DNA of 12,866 nucleotides from HRBIN12 sp035762085 (lineage in GTDB: Bacteria; Actinomycetota; UBA4738; HRBIN12): assembly GCA_035762085.1 (NCBI GenBank), contig DASTPT010000112.1, forward strand, positions 1 through 12,866, read 5' to 3'. The notes below the pieces were generated by a model, which was given only the letters and a program-made list of their open reading frames with translations, ran no database searches and was not told where the DNA came from. Numbering within the stretch: position 1 is the stretch's first letter; every line of letters begins with the position of its first letter. Of this stretch, positions 7,912 to 12,866 are shown piece after piece. The position numbers were made by a program, and so were the translations under genes.

Positions 7912-8106
7912 TCGCCCGTCGGGGGCGAGCGGCCGCGTCCGGACGTGAAGCGGGGCCGCCGAGGGGGTGGCGGCCCCACATCACCTTCCCGCGCGGCGGC
8001 CCGTCGGCCGCCGTCCGGGGCGTCGGGCGGACATCGCCCGCCGTTCGTGTGTCGTCACCCTCCGTTTCGGCCGCTCGGTGCCACACCCTGAGCGTCCGGG
8101 AGGGTG
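7912..8106. other. Intergenic cluster of five perfect hairpins
   Basis: Between panB and the GT87 gene lie five inverted repeats in 195 bases: TCGCCC/GGGCGA (7912-7928), GGGGCCGCC/GGCGGCCCC (7952-7977), GGCGGCC/GGCCGCC with a CGTC loop (7995-8012), CGGGCG/CGCCCG with a GACAT loop (8024-8040) and CACCCT/AGGGTG (8084-8106). No coding sequence is convincing here. The stretch must hold the end of the panB message and the GT87 promoter or leader. It may be stacked terminators or a structured leader. Confidence 0.6.
7945..7984 (-). terminator. Strong hairpin downstream of panB, candidate terminator
   Basis: A perfect 9-bp stem, GGGGCCGCC (7952-7960) with GGCGGCCCC (7969-7977), encloses an 8-base loop. 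An outer GTGA/TCAC pairing (7945-7948 with 7981-7984) extends it across a 3-by-3 internal loop. It lies about 130 bases past the panB stop and before the GT87 start. No T tract follows on either strand. It could instead belong to the GT87 leader. Confidence 0.4.
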
Positions 8107-8110
8107 AACT

Positions 8111-8899
8111 TCATTGGTACGTGTGGGCCTCGTCCGGGAAGACGCCGTCGGCGACGTCCTTCGCGTACGCCCGGGCCGCCTCCGCGATCTGGGCGCGCAG
8201 GTCCGCGTAGGACTTCGCGAGCTTCGGCAGGCGCGGGCTCAGCCCGAGCAGGTCGTTGATCACCAGCACCTGGCCATCGCAGTGCGGCCCCGCGCCGATC
8301 CCGATCGTCGGGATCTGCGTGCTCTCGGTGATCCGACGGCCGAGCTCCGCGGGGACGCCCTCGAGGACGATCGAGAACGCCCCGGCCTTCTCGATCGCGT
8401 GCGCCTGGTCCAGGAGCGTCCGCGCGGCCTCCTCGCCTCGGCCCTGGACCTTGTAGCCGCCCATCCCGTGGACCGATTGCGGCGTCAAGCCGATGTGCCC
8501 CATCACCGGGATCCCGAGCTCGACGAGCTTGCCGGTGAGCTCGATCTGCGGTCCCTCGAGCTTCACGGCGTGCGCGCCGCCCTCCTTCAGGAACCGCCCG
8601 GCGTTGCGGATGCCCTCCTCGACCGAGACCTGGTAGGACAGGAACGGCATGTCGCCGACCACCATGGCGTTGGTCGCGCCCCGTACGACGGCGCGGGTGT
8701 GATGCAGCATCTCCTCCATCGTGACCGGCAGGGTCGTCTCGTAGCCGAGGACGTTGTTCGCGAGGGAGTCTCCGACCAGCAGGACCGGGATGCCAGCCTC
8801 GTCGAGGATCTGCGCCGTCGGGAAGTCGTACGCGGTGAGCATCGCGAAGCGCTTGCACTCCGCCTTCCACGTGCGGAGCTCGTGGATCGTGACCGTCAT
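8111..8899 (-). CDS. panB: 3-methyl-2-oxobutanoate hydroxymethyltransferase
   Basis: PanB transfers a hydroxymethyl group from 5,10-methylenetetrahydrofolate to alpha-ketoisovalerate, giving ketopantoate, the first committed step to pantothenate and coenzyme A. It is cytosolic and usually decameric. The 262 residues match the family length. Metal-binding residues are Asp44 in LLVGDSLANNVLG, Asp83 in VGDMPFLSY and Glu115 in VKLEGP. The catalytic Glu180 lies in FSIVLEGVPAELG. HIGLTPQSVHGMGGYKVQGR and IPTIGIGAGPHCDGQVLV are family signatures. The ATG at 8899 is preceded by AAGGAGG with 7-base spacing, so the start is firm. It is divergent from rpsF across 208 bases. No panC or panD is nearby, so the location does not follow pathway clustering. 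Confidence 0.97.
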   Translation of the reverse strand: MTVTIHELRTWKAECKRFAMLTAYDFPTAQILDEAGIPVLLVGDSLANNVLGYETTLPVTMEEMLHHTRAVVRGATNAMVVGDMPFLSYQVSVEEGIRNAGRFLKEGGAHAVKLEGPQIELTGKLVELGIPVMGHIGLTPQSVHGMGGYKVQGRGEEAARTLLDQAHAIEKAGAFSIVLEGVPAELGRRITESTQIPTIGIGAGPHCDGQVLVINDLLGLSPRLPKLAKSYADLRAQIAEAARAYAKDVADGVFPDEAHTYQ

Positions 8900-8939
8900 G
8901 CTCGCGCCTCCTTCGCTGAGTGCACGGCTGTGTCCGCCG

Positions 8940-8945
8940 AGTCTA
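8940..8945 (-). promoter_or_regulatory. Candidate -10 box of panB
   Basis: TAGACT on the minus strand fits TAnnnT. Transcription would start near 8933, leaving a leader of about 35 bases that includes the AAGGAGG site. No good -35 hexamer is visible at 16-19 bases, which is common in this phylum. Confidence 0.42.
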
Positions 8946-9007
8946 GCGCGCAGCGCTGCAACGGTGGACGGCCGGGCTCCGGGGCCGCTCCCGGTGTCGG
9001 AACCGGG

Positions 9008-9016
9008 TGCTAGGGT
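9008..9016 (+). promoter_or_regulatory. Candidate extended -10 promoter of the rpsF operon
   Basis: TGCTAGGGT combines the extended TGn element with a TAnnnT -10 box. A start near 9023 would give a leader of about 85 bases. TACACT at 9036-9041 is an alternative -10 box, but its start point near 9048 would remove the 5' strand of the leader structure described at 9041-9090. Confidence 0.45.
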
Positions 9017-9040
9017 CGGGCCTCACAGCAGCCGGTACAC

Positions 9041-9090
9041 TCTGGGGGCCTACCCAGCATCCTGCTCCCCCTTGCGGGGGGCCGTCCAGA
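9041..9090 (+). promoter_or_regulatory. Candidate S6:S18-type autoregulatory leader of rpsF
   Basis: TCTGGG (9041-9046) can pair with TCCAGA (9085-9090), with a G-U pair at the top. An inner hairpin, TCCCCC (9066-9071) with GGGGGG (9076-9081) and loop TTGC, is followed by exactly CCG (9082-9084) before the outer stem resumes. The known S6:S18 leader has a conserved CCG in a bulge flanked by a stem and a hairpin, mimicking the 16S rRNA site, and represses rpsF when the S6:S18 complex is in excess. Here the operon encodes both S6 and S18. The 5' side has 19 unpaired bases, longer than ideal, and CTGGG/CCCAG (9042-9057) is a competing hairpin. Confidence 0.42.
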
Positions 9091-9094
9091 CCAG

Positions 9095-9110
9095 AGGAGG
9101 TGGGGAGCTG
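9095..9110 (+). promoter_or_regulatory. Shine-Dalgarno and CTG start codon of rpsF
   Basis: AGGAGGTG (9095-9102), an almost perfect anti-16S match, is 5 bases before CTG at 9108. Translation from CTG gives (M)RQYEVMLIL, the standard length and sequence of the S6 N-terminus. In-frame alternatives are TTG 9072, inside the leader hairpin loop and without a binding site, and ATG 9126, which would remove the start of the first beta strand. Confidence 0.7.
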
Positions 9111-9401
9111 AGGCAGTACGAAGTCATGCTCATCCTGCCCGCCGAGGCCGACGAGTCGGTCATCGGGCAGGCGGCCGAGCGCATCACCAAGGTCGTGTCC
9201 GCAGACGGCGGTGCCGTCGGCAACATCGACCGGTGGGGGCGCAAGCGGCTCGCGTTCGAGATCGCCAAGCAGCAGGAGGGGTACTACGTCGTGGTCGACT
9301 TCACGGCGGAGCCCACGGCGATCACCGAGCTCGAGCGCACGTTGCACCTCGCGGACGAGGTGCTTCGGTTCAAGGTCGTCGTGAAGGGAGCGGCGGCCTA
9401 G
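9108..9401 (+). CDS. rpsF: 30S ribosomal protein bS6
   Basis: S6 binds S18 and the central domain of 16S rRNA in the small-subunit platform. The 97-residue product has the S6 fold signatures: RQYEVMLILPAEADES as first strand, a helix (about 15-31), then GGAVGNIDRWGRKRLAFEIAKQQEGYYVVVDF, and a final helix and strand ending LHLADEVLRFKVVVK. The length equals that of other bacterial S6 proteins, which supports the CTG start: longer and shorter starts would add a basic/Gly leader or clip the first strand. It is the first gene of rpsF-ssb-rpsR-rplI. A GC hairpin lies between its stop and ssb. Confidence 0.96.
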   Translation: MRQYEVMLILPAEADESVIGQAAERITKVVSADGGAVGNIDRWGRKRLAFEIAKQQEGYYVVVDFTAEPTAITELERTLHLADEVLRFKVVVKGAAA

Positions 9402-9415
9402 GAGGACCTTCCCCC

Positions 9416-9443
9416 TTCCCGGGCGGACGCCATCACCCGGGGA
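9416..9443 (+). other. Hairpin between rpsF and ssb
   Basis: TTCCCGGG (9416-9423) pairs with CCCGGGGA (9436-9443) through 8 pairs including one G-U, around a 12-base loop. It sits 14 bases after the rpsF stop and 28 bases before the ssb start. It could be a partial terminator or processing site that sets the ratio of S6 to SSB. Confidence 0.4.
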
Positions 9444-9470
9444 GCGGTTCGCGATCGGAAGGTGATGGAA

Positions 9471-9911
9471 GTGGCGAGCGACAACCAGATCATCATCGTC
9501 GGGAACCTCACGGACGACCCGGAGCTGCGGTACACGCCGAACGGCGCGGCCGTGGTGAAGTTCCGCGTGGCCGTGAACCGCCGGTACAAGGACGAGGCGG
9601 GCAACTGGAAGGACGGCGACACGTCGTACTTCACCGTGAACGGCTGGCGCACCTTGGCCGAGAACGTGGCCGAGTCCCTCACCCGGGGCACTCGCGTCCT
9701 CGTGGCGGGTCGTCTCCAGATGCGCTCGTGGGAGACGCAGGAGGGCGACAAGCGGACGGTCGTCGAGATCGAGGCCGACGAGATCGGACCCAGCCTGCGG
9801 TGGGCGACCGCGAAGGTCGAGCGGCAGAGTCGCTCCTCGGGCGACTGGTCCGCGCCGGCGACGGTTGGCGCTTCGATGGCAGACGAGGAGACTCCGCTGG
9901 ATGCCCCCTAA
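9471..9911 (+). CDS. ssb: Single-stranded DNA-binding protein
   Basis: SSB coats single-stranded DNA in replication and repair and recruits partners by its C-terminal tip. The 146-residue protein has one OB fold (about 5-110): NQIIIVGNLTDDPELRYTPNG, FRVAVNRRY, TSYFTVNGWRTLAENVAESL and TRVLVAGRLQMRSWE. A short Ser/Arg-rich linker follows. I chose GTG 9471 because GGAAGG (9457-9462) is 8 bases upstream and the product starts MASDNQ, as in relatives. ATG 9465 and GTG 9462 overlap or abut that site. The tail reads DEETPLDAP, not the usual DDDIPF-like end: the last aromatic is replaced by Leu and three residues follow. The stop lies inside rpsR, an 11-base overlap. Confidence 0.95.
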   Translation: MASDNQIIIVGNLTDDPELRYTPNGAAVVKFRVAVNRRYKDEAGNWKDGDTSYFTVNGWRTLAENVAESLTRGTRVLVAGRLQMRSWETQEGDKRTVVEIEADEIGPSLRWATAKVERQSRSSGDWSAPATVGASMADEETPLDAP

Positions 9912-10173
9912 GACGAAGAAGCGACCCGCCAAGAAGGAGAAGGACGACAAGGCCTGGCAGAAGAAGGCCAAACGAAAGGTCTGCATCTTCTGCAAGGAGC
10001 GGATCGAGTACGTGGACTACAAGGACGTGGCGACGCTGCGGAAGTTCGTGTCCGAGCGAGGCAAGATCCGCGCGCGCCGCGTGAGCGGCAACTGCGCGCA
10101 GCACCAGCGGGACGTCGCCGCGGCCGTCAAGAACGCCCGGGAGATGGCGTTGCTCCCCTACTCGGCCCGATGA
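9901..10173 (+). CDS. rpsR: 30S ribosomal protein bS18, zinc-binding (C+) form
   Basis: S18 pairs with S6 in the platform of the small subunit. The 90-residue product has a Lys-rich N-terminal tail (1-26), then a four-ligand set Cys28, Cys31, Cys65 and His68 typical of zinc-containing S18 paralogues (like RpsR1 of mycobacteria). The body reads YVDYKDVATLRKFVSERGKIRARRVSGNC and ends in REMALLPYS. The ATG at 9901 is preceded by GAGGAG (9885-9890), which lies inside ssb and encodes Glu-Glu of the SSB tail. Its stop overlaps the rplI start by 4 bases (ATGA). Loss of the zinc form is a known zinc-starvation response in relatives, but no second S18 or Zur site is visible here. Confidence 0.97.
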   Translation: MPPKTKKRPAKKEKDDKAWQKKAKRKVCIFCKERIEYVDYKDVATLRKFVSERGKIRARRVSGNCAQHQRDVAAAVKNAREMALLPYSAR

Positions 10174-10622
10174 AGGTCATCCTCCAGAAGTCCGTCGACA
10201 AGCTCGGGGACCCAGGCGACATCGTCGAGGTGGCCGACGGCTACGCCCGGAACTACCTGATGCCGCGGGGGCTCGCCGTCAAGGCGACCCGTGGCGGGGT
10301 CAAGCACATCGAGAGCCTCAGGCGGGCGCACGCGGTCCGCGTGGACGCCGCGAAGGCGGAGGCGGAGCAGGTCGCCTCTCGGCTGGCCGGGACGCCGATC
10401 ACGGTCAAGGCGCACGCCGGCGAGGAGGGCAAGCTCTTCGGCAGCGTGACCGCGAGCGACATCGCCGAGGCGATCGACCGCCAGGCGGGCGTGCGCGTGG
10501 ACCGGCACGACGTGCACCTGGACGAGCCGATCCGCTCGATCGGCGCGCACGAGGTCCGCGTCCATCTGTTCGCCGAGGTCGACCCGGTCATCTCCGTCGA
10601 GGTCGAGGCCTCCGAGCAGTAG
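10170..10622 (+). CDS. rplI: 50S ribosomal protein bL9
   Basis: L9 binds 23S rRNA near the base of the L1 stalk and helps keep reading frame. The 150-residue protein has the N-terminal domain motif MKVILQKSVDKLGDPGDIVEVADGYARNYLMPRGLA (1-37), a long charged connecting helix (about 41-74) and the C-terminal domain with EEGKLFGSVTASDIAEAI (about 89-106) and a final strand VHLFAEVDPVISVEVE. Start and stop are firm: the ATG overlaps the rpsR stop. It is the last gene of the operon. A GC-rich hairpin begins 13 bases after its stop, and the next gene is 850 bases away. Confidence 0.97.
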   Translation: MKVILQKSVDKLGDPGDIVEVADGYARNYLMPRGLAVKATRGGVKHIESLRRAHAVRVDAAKAEAEQVASRLAGTPITVKAHAGEEGKLFGSVTASDIAEAIDRQAGVRVDRHDVHLDEPIRSIGAHEVRVHLFAEVDPVISVEVEASEQ

Positions 10623-10634
10623 GCGCCGAGCATC

Positions 10635-10670
10635 CGGCCTCGGTCGCGCTCGCGTGCGTGGCCGGGGCCG
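10635..10670 (+). terminator. Hairpin downstream of rplI, probable operon terminator
   Basis: CGGCCTCGG (10635-10643) pairs with CCGGGGCCG (10662-10670): nine pairs including one G-U, with an 18-base loop that is itself rich in CGCG and may pair further. It lies 13 bases beyond the rplI stop. There is no T run. Confidence 0.42.
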
Positions 10671-10708
10671 CTGCGCGTTCTGCCGCCGGGGTCGTTGAGG
10701 GCCTCTGG

Positions 10709-11208
10709 GGCGCGCTTGCGGTCGGGGCCTCGGCGCGGGCTGCTCGCCTCCGCCTACGCGCGACGAGCGTGCGGCTCGGTGTGATCGGGCTTCGGCTCCG
10801 CTCGACGACGCCCGCGCCGAACCCCTCCCCGCGCGCACCACGCTCCCGTCACCCCACCTCCCGGCAGCCTCCACACCACTCGCTCACGCATGACCAGCCG
10901 CACCCGCCACCGAGCGTCGCATCCCCCGACCGCGCCTCCCCATCGCCGCCTCCGCCACGACCGCCGGCGGCGACGCTCCCGCTGCGCAGGCCACCCGCGA
11001 TCCTGATACCTCGCGGGGCAGGTCGAGGGCCTGATCTTCTCGGCGTGAGGAGGTGCCCCGGTCGGTGGTGACGCGGGAGAGGGCGCGCGGGGAGGGGTCG
11101 GGTCGGGCGTCGTCGAGGTCGCCCGGAGCGGGCGGAGCCTGCCGAGCAACCACATCAGGCGGAGGGCGGGCCGAGCAGCCCGACCGGAGCCCCCGACCTC
11201 AGCGCGCC
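10709..11208. repeat. Long imperfect inverted repeat between rplI and dnaB
   Basis: The left arm (10709-10853, 145 bp) and right arm (11067-11208, 142 bp) are collinear reverse complements with small indels. Perfect blocks, left versus right: GGCGCGCT (10709-10716 / 11201-11208), GGGCTGCTCG (10737-10746 / 11172-11181), CCTCCGCCT (10747-10755 / 11157-11165), GGCTCCGC (10794-10801 / 11132-11139), CTCGACGACGCCCG (10801-10814 / 11104-11117), CCCCTCCCCGCGCGC (10822-10836 / 11083-11097) and GTCACC (10848-10853 / 11067-11072). The 213-bp spacer has its own hairpins. Strand composition alternates accordingly: C-rich, then G-rich after 11040, then C-rich after 11180. Open frames here are Arg/Pro-rich and match no family I know. 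It may be a degenerate mobile element, a MITE-like repeat or a structured RNA or DNA element. Confidence 0.8.
10912..11017. repeat. Two perfect hairpins in the spacer of the long inverted repeat
   Basis: GAGCGTCGC (10912-10920) is matched by GCGACGCTC (10970-10978), a 9-bp stem around 49 bases that contain GCCGGCGGC-type sequence. CCCGCGA (10994-11000) is matched by TCGCGGG (11011-11017), a 7-bp stem with a 10-base loop. Confidence 0.6.
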
Positions 11209-11304
11209 TCCCCCGACGCCAACCACGGACACCCACCCACCCGCCACCATCGACGCCGAGGACGTGCGAGAATCACACCCGTGTCATTCCCCCGTGGTAC
11301 ACAT

Positions 11305-11325
11305 GTTTCCACAGGGTTCTCCACA
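11305..11325 (+). promoter_or_regulatory. Pair of DnaA-box-like sites upstream of dnaB
   Basis: TTCTCCACA (11317-11325) fits the DnaA-box pattern TTnTCCACA. GTTTCCACA (11305-11313) differs from it at the first base. They are in the same orientation, 12 bp apart, about 150 bp before dnaB. The surrounding 11209-11474 stretch has no gene. It is less GC-extreme here than in the repeat. Two sites are too few to call an origin. Confidence 0.45.
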
Positions 11326-11431
11326 TGGGGAGATCGCAGGTGGCAGGCGGTGTGACAAGGATTCTGGGCACGCGACCAGCGGCGGAGGATACCCACCGAG
11401 TTTTCCGATGCCGGACGACCAGGTGGGGGTC

Positions 11432-11455
11432 TAGCGTTCCGGCGCCGGGGAACGC
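11432..11455 (+). promoter_or_regulatory. Candidate dnaB -10 box overlapping a 22-bp palindrome
   Basis: TAGCGT (11432-11437) fits TAnnnT and would start transcription near 11444, about 31 bases before the dnaB GTG. It overlaps an inverted repeat: GCGTTCC (11434-11440) and GGAACGC (11449-11455) around GGCGCCGG. The palindrome could be an operator at the promoter or, if transcription starts upstream, a leader hairpin. No clear -35 box is seen. Confidence 0.38.
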
Positions 11456-11474
11456 ATGAGGGGGGTGAGGTTCG

Positions 11475-12866
11475 GTGGTGCGCGCGCCTGAGGAGGTCCG
11501 GCGGATCCGGCCGGACCGGGTGCCGCCCCACAACCTCGAGGCCGAGGAGTCGGTGCTCGGCGCGATGATGCTCTCGGCCGAGGCGATCGCCGACGTCGTC
11601 GAGCTGATCCGGCCCGAGGACTTCTACCGGACCGCGAACGGCAAGGTCTTCGACTCCCTCCGCTCGATCTACGCCCGGGGCGAGCCGGTCGACGCCATCA
11701 CCGCCGTCGAGGAGCTCCGCCGGCGGGGCATCCTCGAGGAGATCGGTGGTCACCTCTACGTCCACGAGCTCGTCGAGCAGGTGCCCACCCCCGCGGCCGC
11801 CGCCAACTACGCGCGGATCGTCTCGCAGGCCGCGCTGCTCCGCCGGCTCATCTCGGCCGCGGCGGACATCATGGAGATGGGGTACTCGGCCCCCGAGGAT
11901 CCGGAGCGGGTCGCCGACGATGCCGAGCAGCGGATCTACGACGTCGCCCGCCGCGACGAGAAGGATCAGATCGCCACCCTCCGGGAGCTCGTGGATCAGG
12001 CGATCCTGGATCTCGAGCACATCCAGAACCGCGAGTCCGCGTTCGCCGGCCTCCCCACGGGCTTCCGCGACGTCGACGCACTCCTATCGGGGTTGCAGCC
12101 CGGGAACCTCATCGTCGTCGCGGCCCGGCCCGGCGTCGGCAAGTCCTCGTTCGTCACGAACCTCGCTCGCAACGTCGCCGTGGAACACGCGGCGCCGGTC
12201 GGGATGTTCTCGCTCGAGATGTCGCGCTGGGAGATCGGTATGCGCCTGCTCTGCGCCGAGGCGCGCGTGCCGTGGGACGCCATCCGGAACAAACGCGTCG
12301 GCGCCGAGCACTGGGCCAGCATCGCGCAGGCCGCCGAGTCGCTCCACGACGCGCCGCTCACGATCGTCGACTCGGGCAACGTGACGATCGTCGACATCCG
12401 GGCGAAGGCGCGCCGCCTCGCGACCCGGCGCGGGGGCCTCGGGCTCATCATCGTCGACTACCTGCAGCTGATGTCCCACCACCGACGCGTGGACAACCGC
12501 CAGCAGGAGATCGCCGAGATCAGCAGGAGCCTGAAGCTCCTGGCGAAGGAGCTCCACATCCCGGTGATCGCGGTCTCGCAGCTGAACCGCGACCCCGAGC
12601 GCCGCCAGGACAAGCGGCCTCAGCTCTCCGATCTGCGTGAGTCGGGCGCGATCGAGCAGGACGCCGACGTCGTGATGTTCGTCTATCGCGAGGAGTACTA
12701 CCACAAGCAGCGCCCGCCGCAGCAGCGCGACGACGAGCCGCCGGAGAAGTTCCACGACCGGATGGACAAGTGGCAGCAGCGCGGCGAGGAGATCTACGGC
12801 AAGGCCGAAGTCATCATCGCCAAGCAGCGCCACGGCCCTACCGGCACCGTCCACCTCGCTTTCGAC
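11475..12866 (+). CDS. dnaB: Replicative DNA helicase DnaB, 3' end beyond the window
   Basis: DnaB is the hexameric helicase that unwinds DNA at the replication fork. The frame is open from GTG 11475 to the last base (464 residues). GGTGAGG lies 4 bases upstream of this GTG (7 bases from the next GTG, 11478). The N-terminal domain begins VPPHNLEAEESVLGAMML and runs to about 120. The RecA-like domain (about 190 onward) has Walker A ARPGVGKSS with Lys223, SLEMS, Walker B LIIVDYLQLM with Asp328, the LKLLAKEL segment, SQLNRDPE, then LSDLRESGAIEQDAD. No intein interrupts any of these sites, unlike mycobacterial DnaB. A charged insert (about 410-442) precedes GKAEVIIAKQRHGPTGTV. Only the last few residues are likely missing. 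Confidence 0.97.
   Translation, partial: MVRAPEEVRRIRPDRVPPHNLEAEESVLGAMMLSAEAIADVVELIRPEDFYRTANGKVFDSLRSIYARGEPVDAITAVEELRRRGILEEIGGHLYVHELVEQVPTPAAAANYARIVSQAALLRRLISAAADIMEMGYSAPEDPERVADDAEQRIYDVARRDEKDQIATLRELVDQAILDLEHIQNRESAFAGLPTGFRDVDALLSGLQPGNLIVVAARPGVGKSSFVTNLARNVAVEHAAPVGMFSLEMSRWEIGMRLLCAEARVPWDAIRNKRVGAEHWASIAQAAESLHDAPLTIVDSGNVTIVDIRAKARRLATRRGGLGLIIVDYLQLMSHHRRVDNRQQEIAEISRSLKLLAKELHIPVIAVSQLNRDPERRQDKRPQLSDLRESGAIEQDADVVMFVYREEYYHKQRPPQQRDDEPPEKFHDRMDKWQQRGEEIYGKAEVIIAKQRHGPTGTVHLAFD

Noticed and set aside
10658..11236. Open frames of 137 (plus) and 160 (minus) codons in the rplI-dnaB gap
   Set aside because: Arg/Pro/Ser-rich composition, no good start signal, and both run through the inverted repeat. 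Better explained by stop-poor GC-rich DNA.
11432..11455. LexA (SOS) box at the dnaB palindrome
   Set aside because: The half-site GCGTTCC and an 8-base centre do not fit the TCGAAC(N)3-4GTTCGA pattern known from Actinobacteria.
11200..11474. A chromosomal replication origin upstream of dnaB
   Set aside because: Only two imperfect DnaA-box-like sites, no AT-rich unwinding region and no dnaA or dnaN in view. Reported only as possible DnaA sites.
12111..12480. A DnaB intein or a split helicase
   Set aside because: Walker A, SLEMS and Walker B follow at normal spacing with no Hint-type insert.
1..12866. CRISPR arrays, tRNA or rRNA genes, transposases, phage or defence genes
   Set aside because: No regularly spaced direct repeats, no cloverleaf with CCA or GGTTCGA-type loop, and no such protein signatures were seen. 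The genes are all of core type.

Overview
The window is GC-rich chromosomal DNA from a member of the Actinomycetota. The gene order DUF5318 protein, class A penicillin-binding protein, GT87 mannosyltransferase, rpsF, ssb, rpsR, rplI, dnaB is the core cluster I recall from Mycobacterium tuberculosis (Rv0049-Rv0058). DUF5318 is, as far as I know, an actinobacterial family. GTG, TTG and apparently CTG starts, strong Shine-Dalgarno sites and TAnnnT-type -10 boxes fit that phylum. I cannot place it to genus. The lack of mycolic-acid genes here is uninformative.

Layout. (1) Positions 1-2547, plus strand: the 3' end of a DUF5318 zinc-ribbon protein, then a complete bifunctional penicillin-binding protein with a Gly-Pro-Thr tail. 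A hairpin separates it from convergent genes. (2) Positions 2571-7874, minus strand: read in the direction of transcription, a GT87 mannosyltransferase, a PIG-V-like mannosyltransferase (4-bp overlap), a NarL-type response regulator and a membrane histidine kinase with PAS domain. (3) Positions 7875-8110: an intergenic stretch crowded with perfect hairpins. (4) Positions 8111-8899, minus strand: panB, first enzyme of pantothenate synthesis. (5) Positions 8900-9107: divergent control region of panB and rpsF, with a candidate S6:S18-type leader. (6) Positions 9108-10622, plus strand: rpsF-ssb-rpsR-rplI, tightly packed with overlapping ends. (7) Positions 10623-11474: an 850-bp gene-free stretch with a long imperfect inverted repeat (arms about 145 bp), inner hairpins, two DnaA-box-like sites and a palindrome near the likely dnaB promoter. 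(8) Positions 11475 to the end: dnaB, open at the window edge but nearly complete.

How it fits together. The left half is cell-envelope work: peptidoglycan polymerisation and polyprenol-dependent mannosyl transfer, with a two-component system probably co-transcribed with the glycosyltransferases. The right half is translation and replication: S6, S18 and L9, single-strand binding protein and the replicative helicase. The genes are ordinary core genes. The unusual material is in the non-coding DNA and translation-start signals: a CTG start for rpsF, an SSB C-terminus whose acidic codons double as the rpsR ribosome-binding site, and the large palindromic element between rplI and dnaB.
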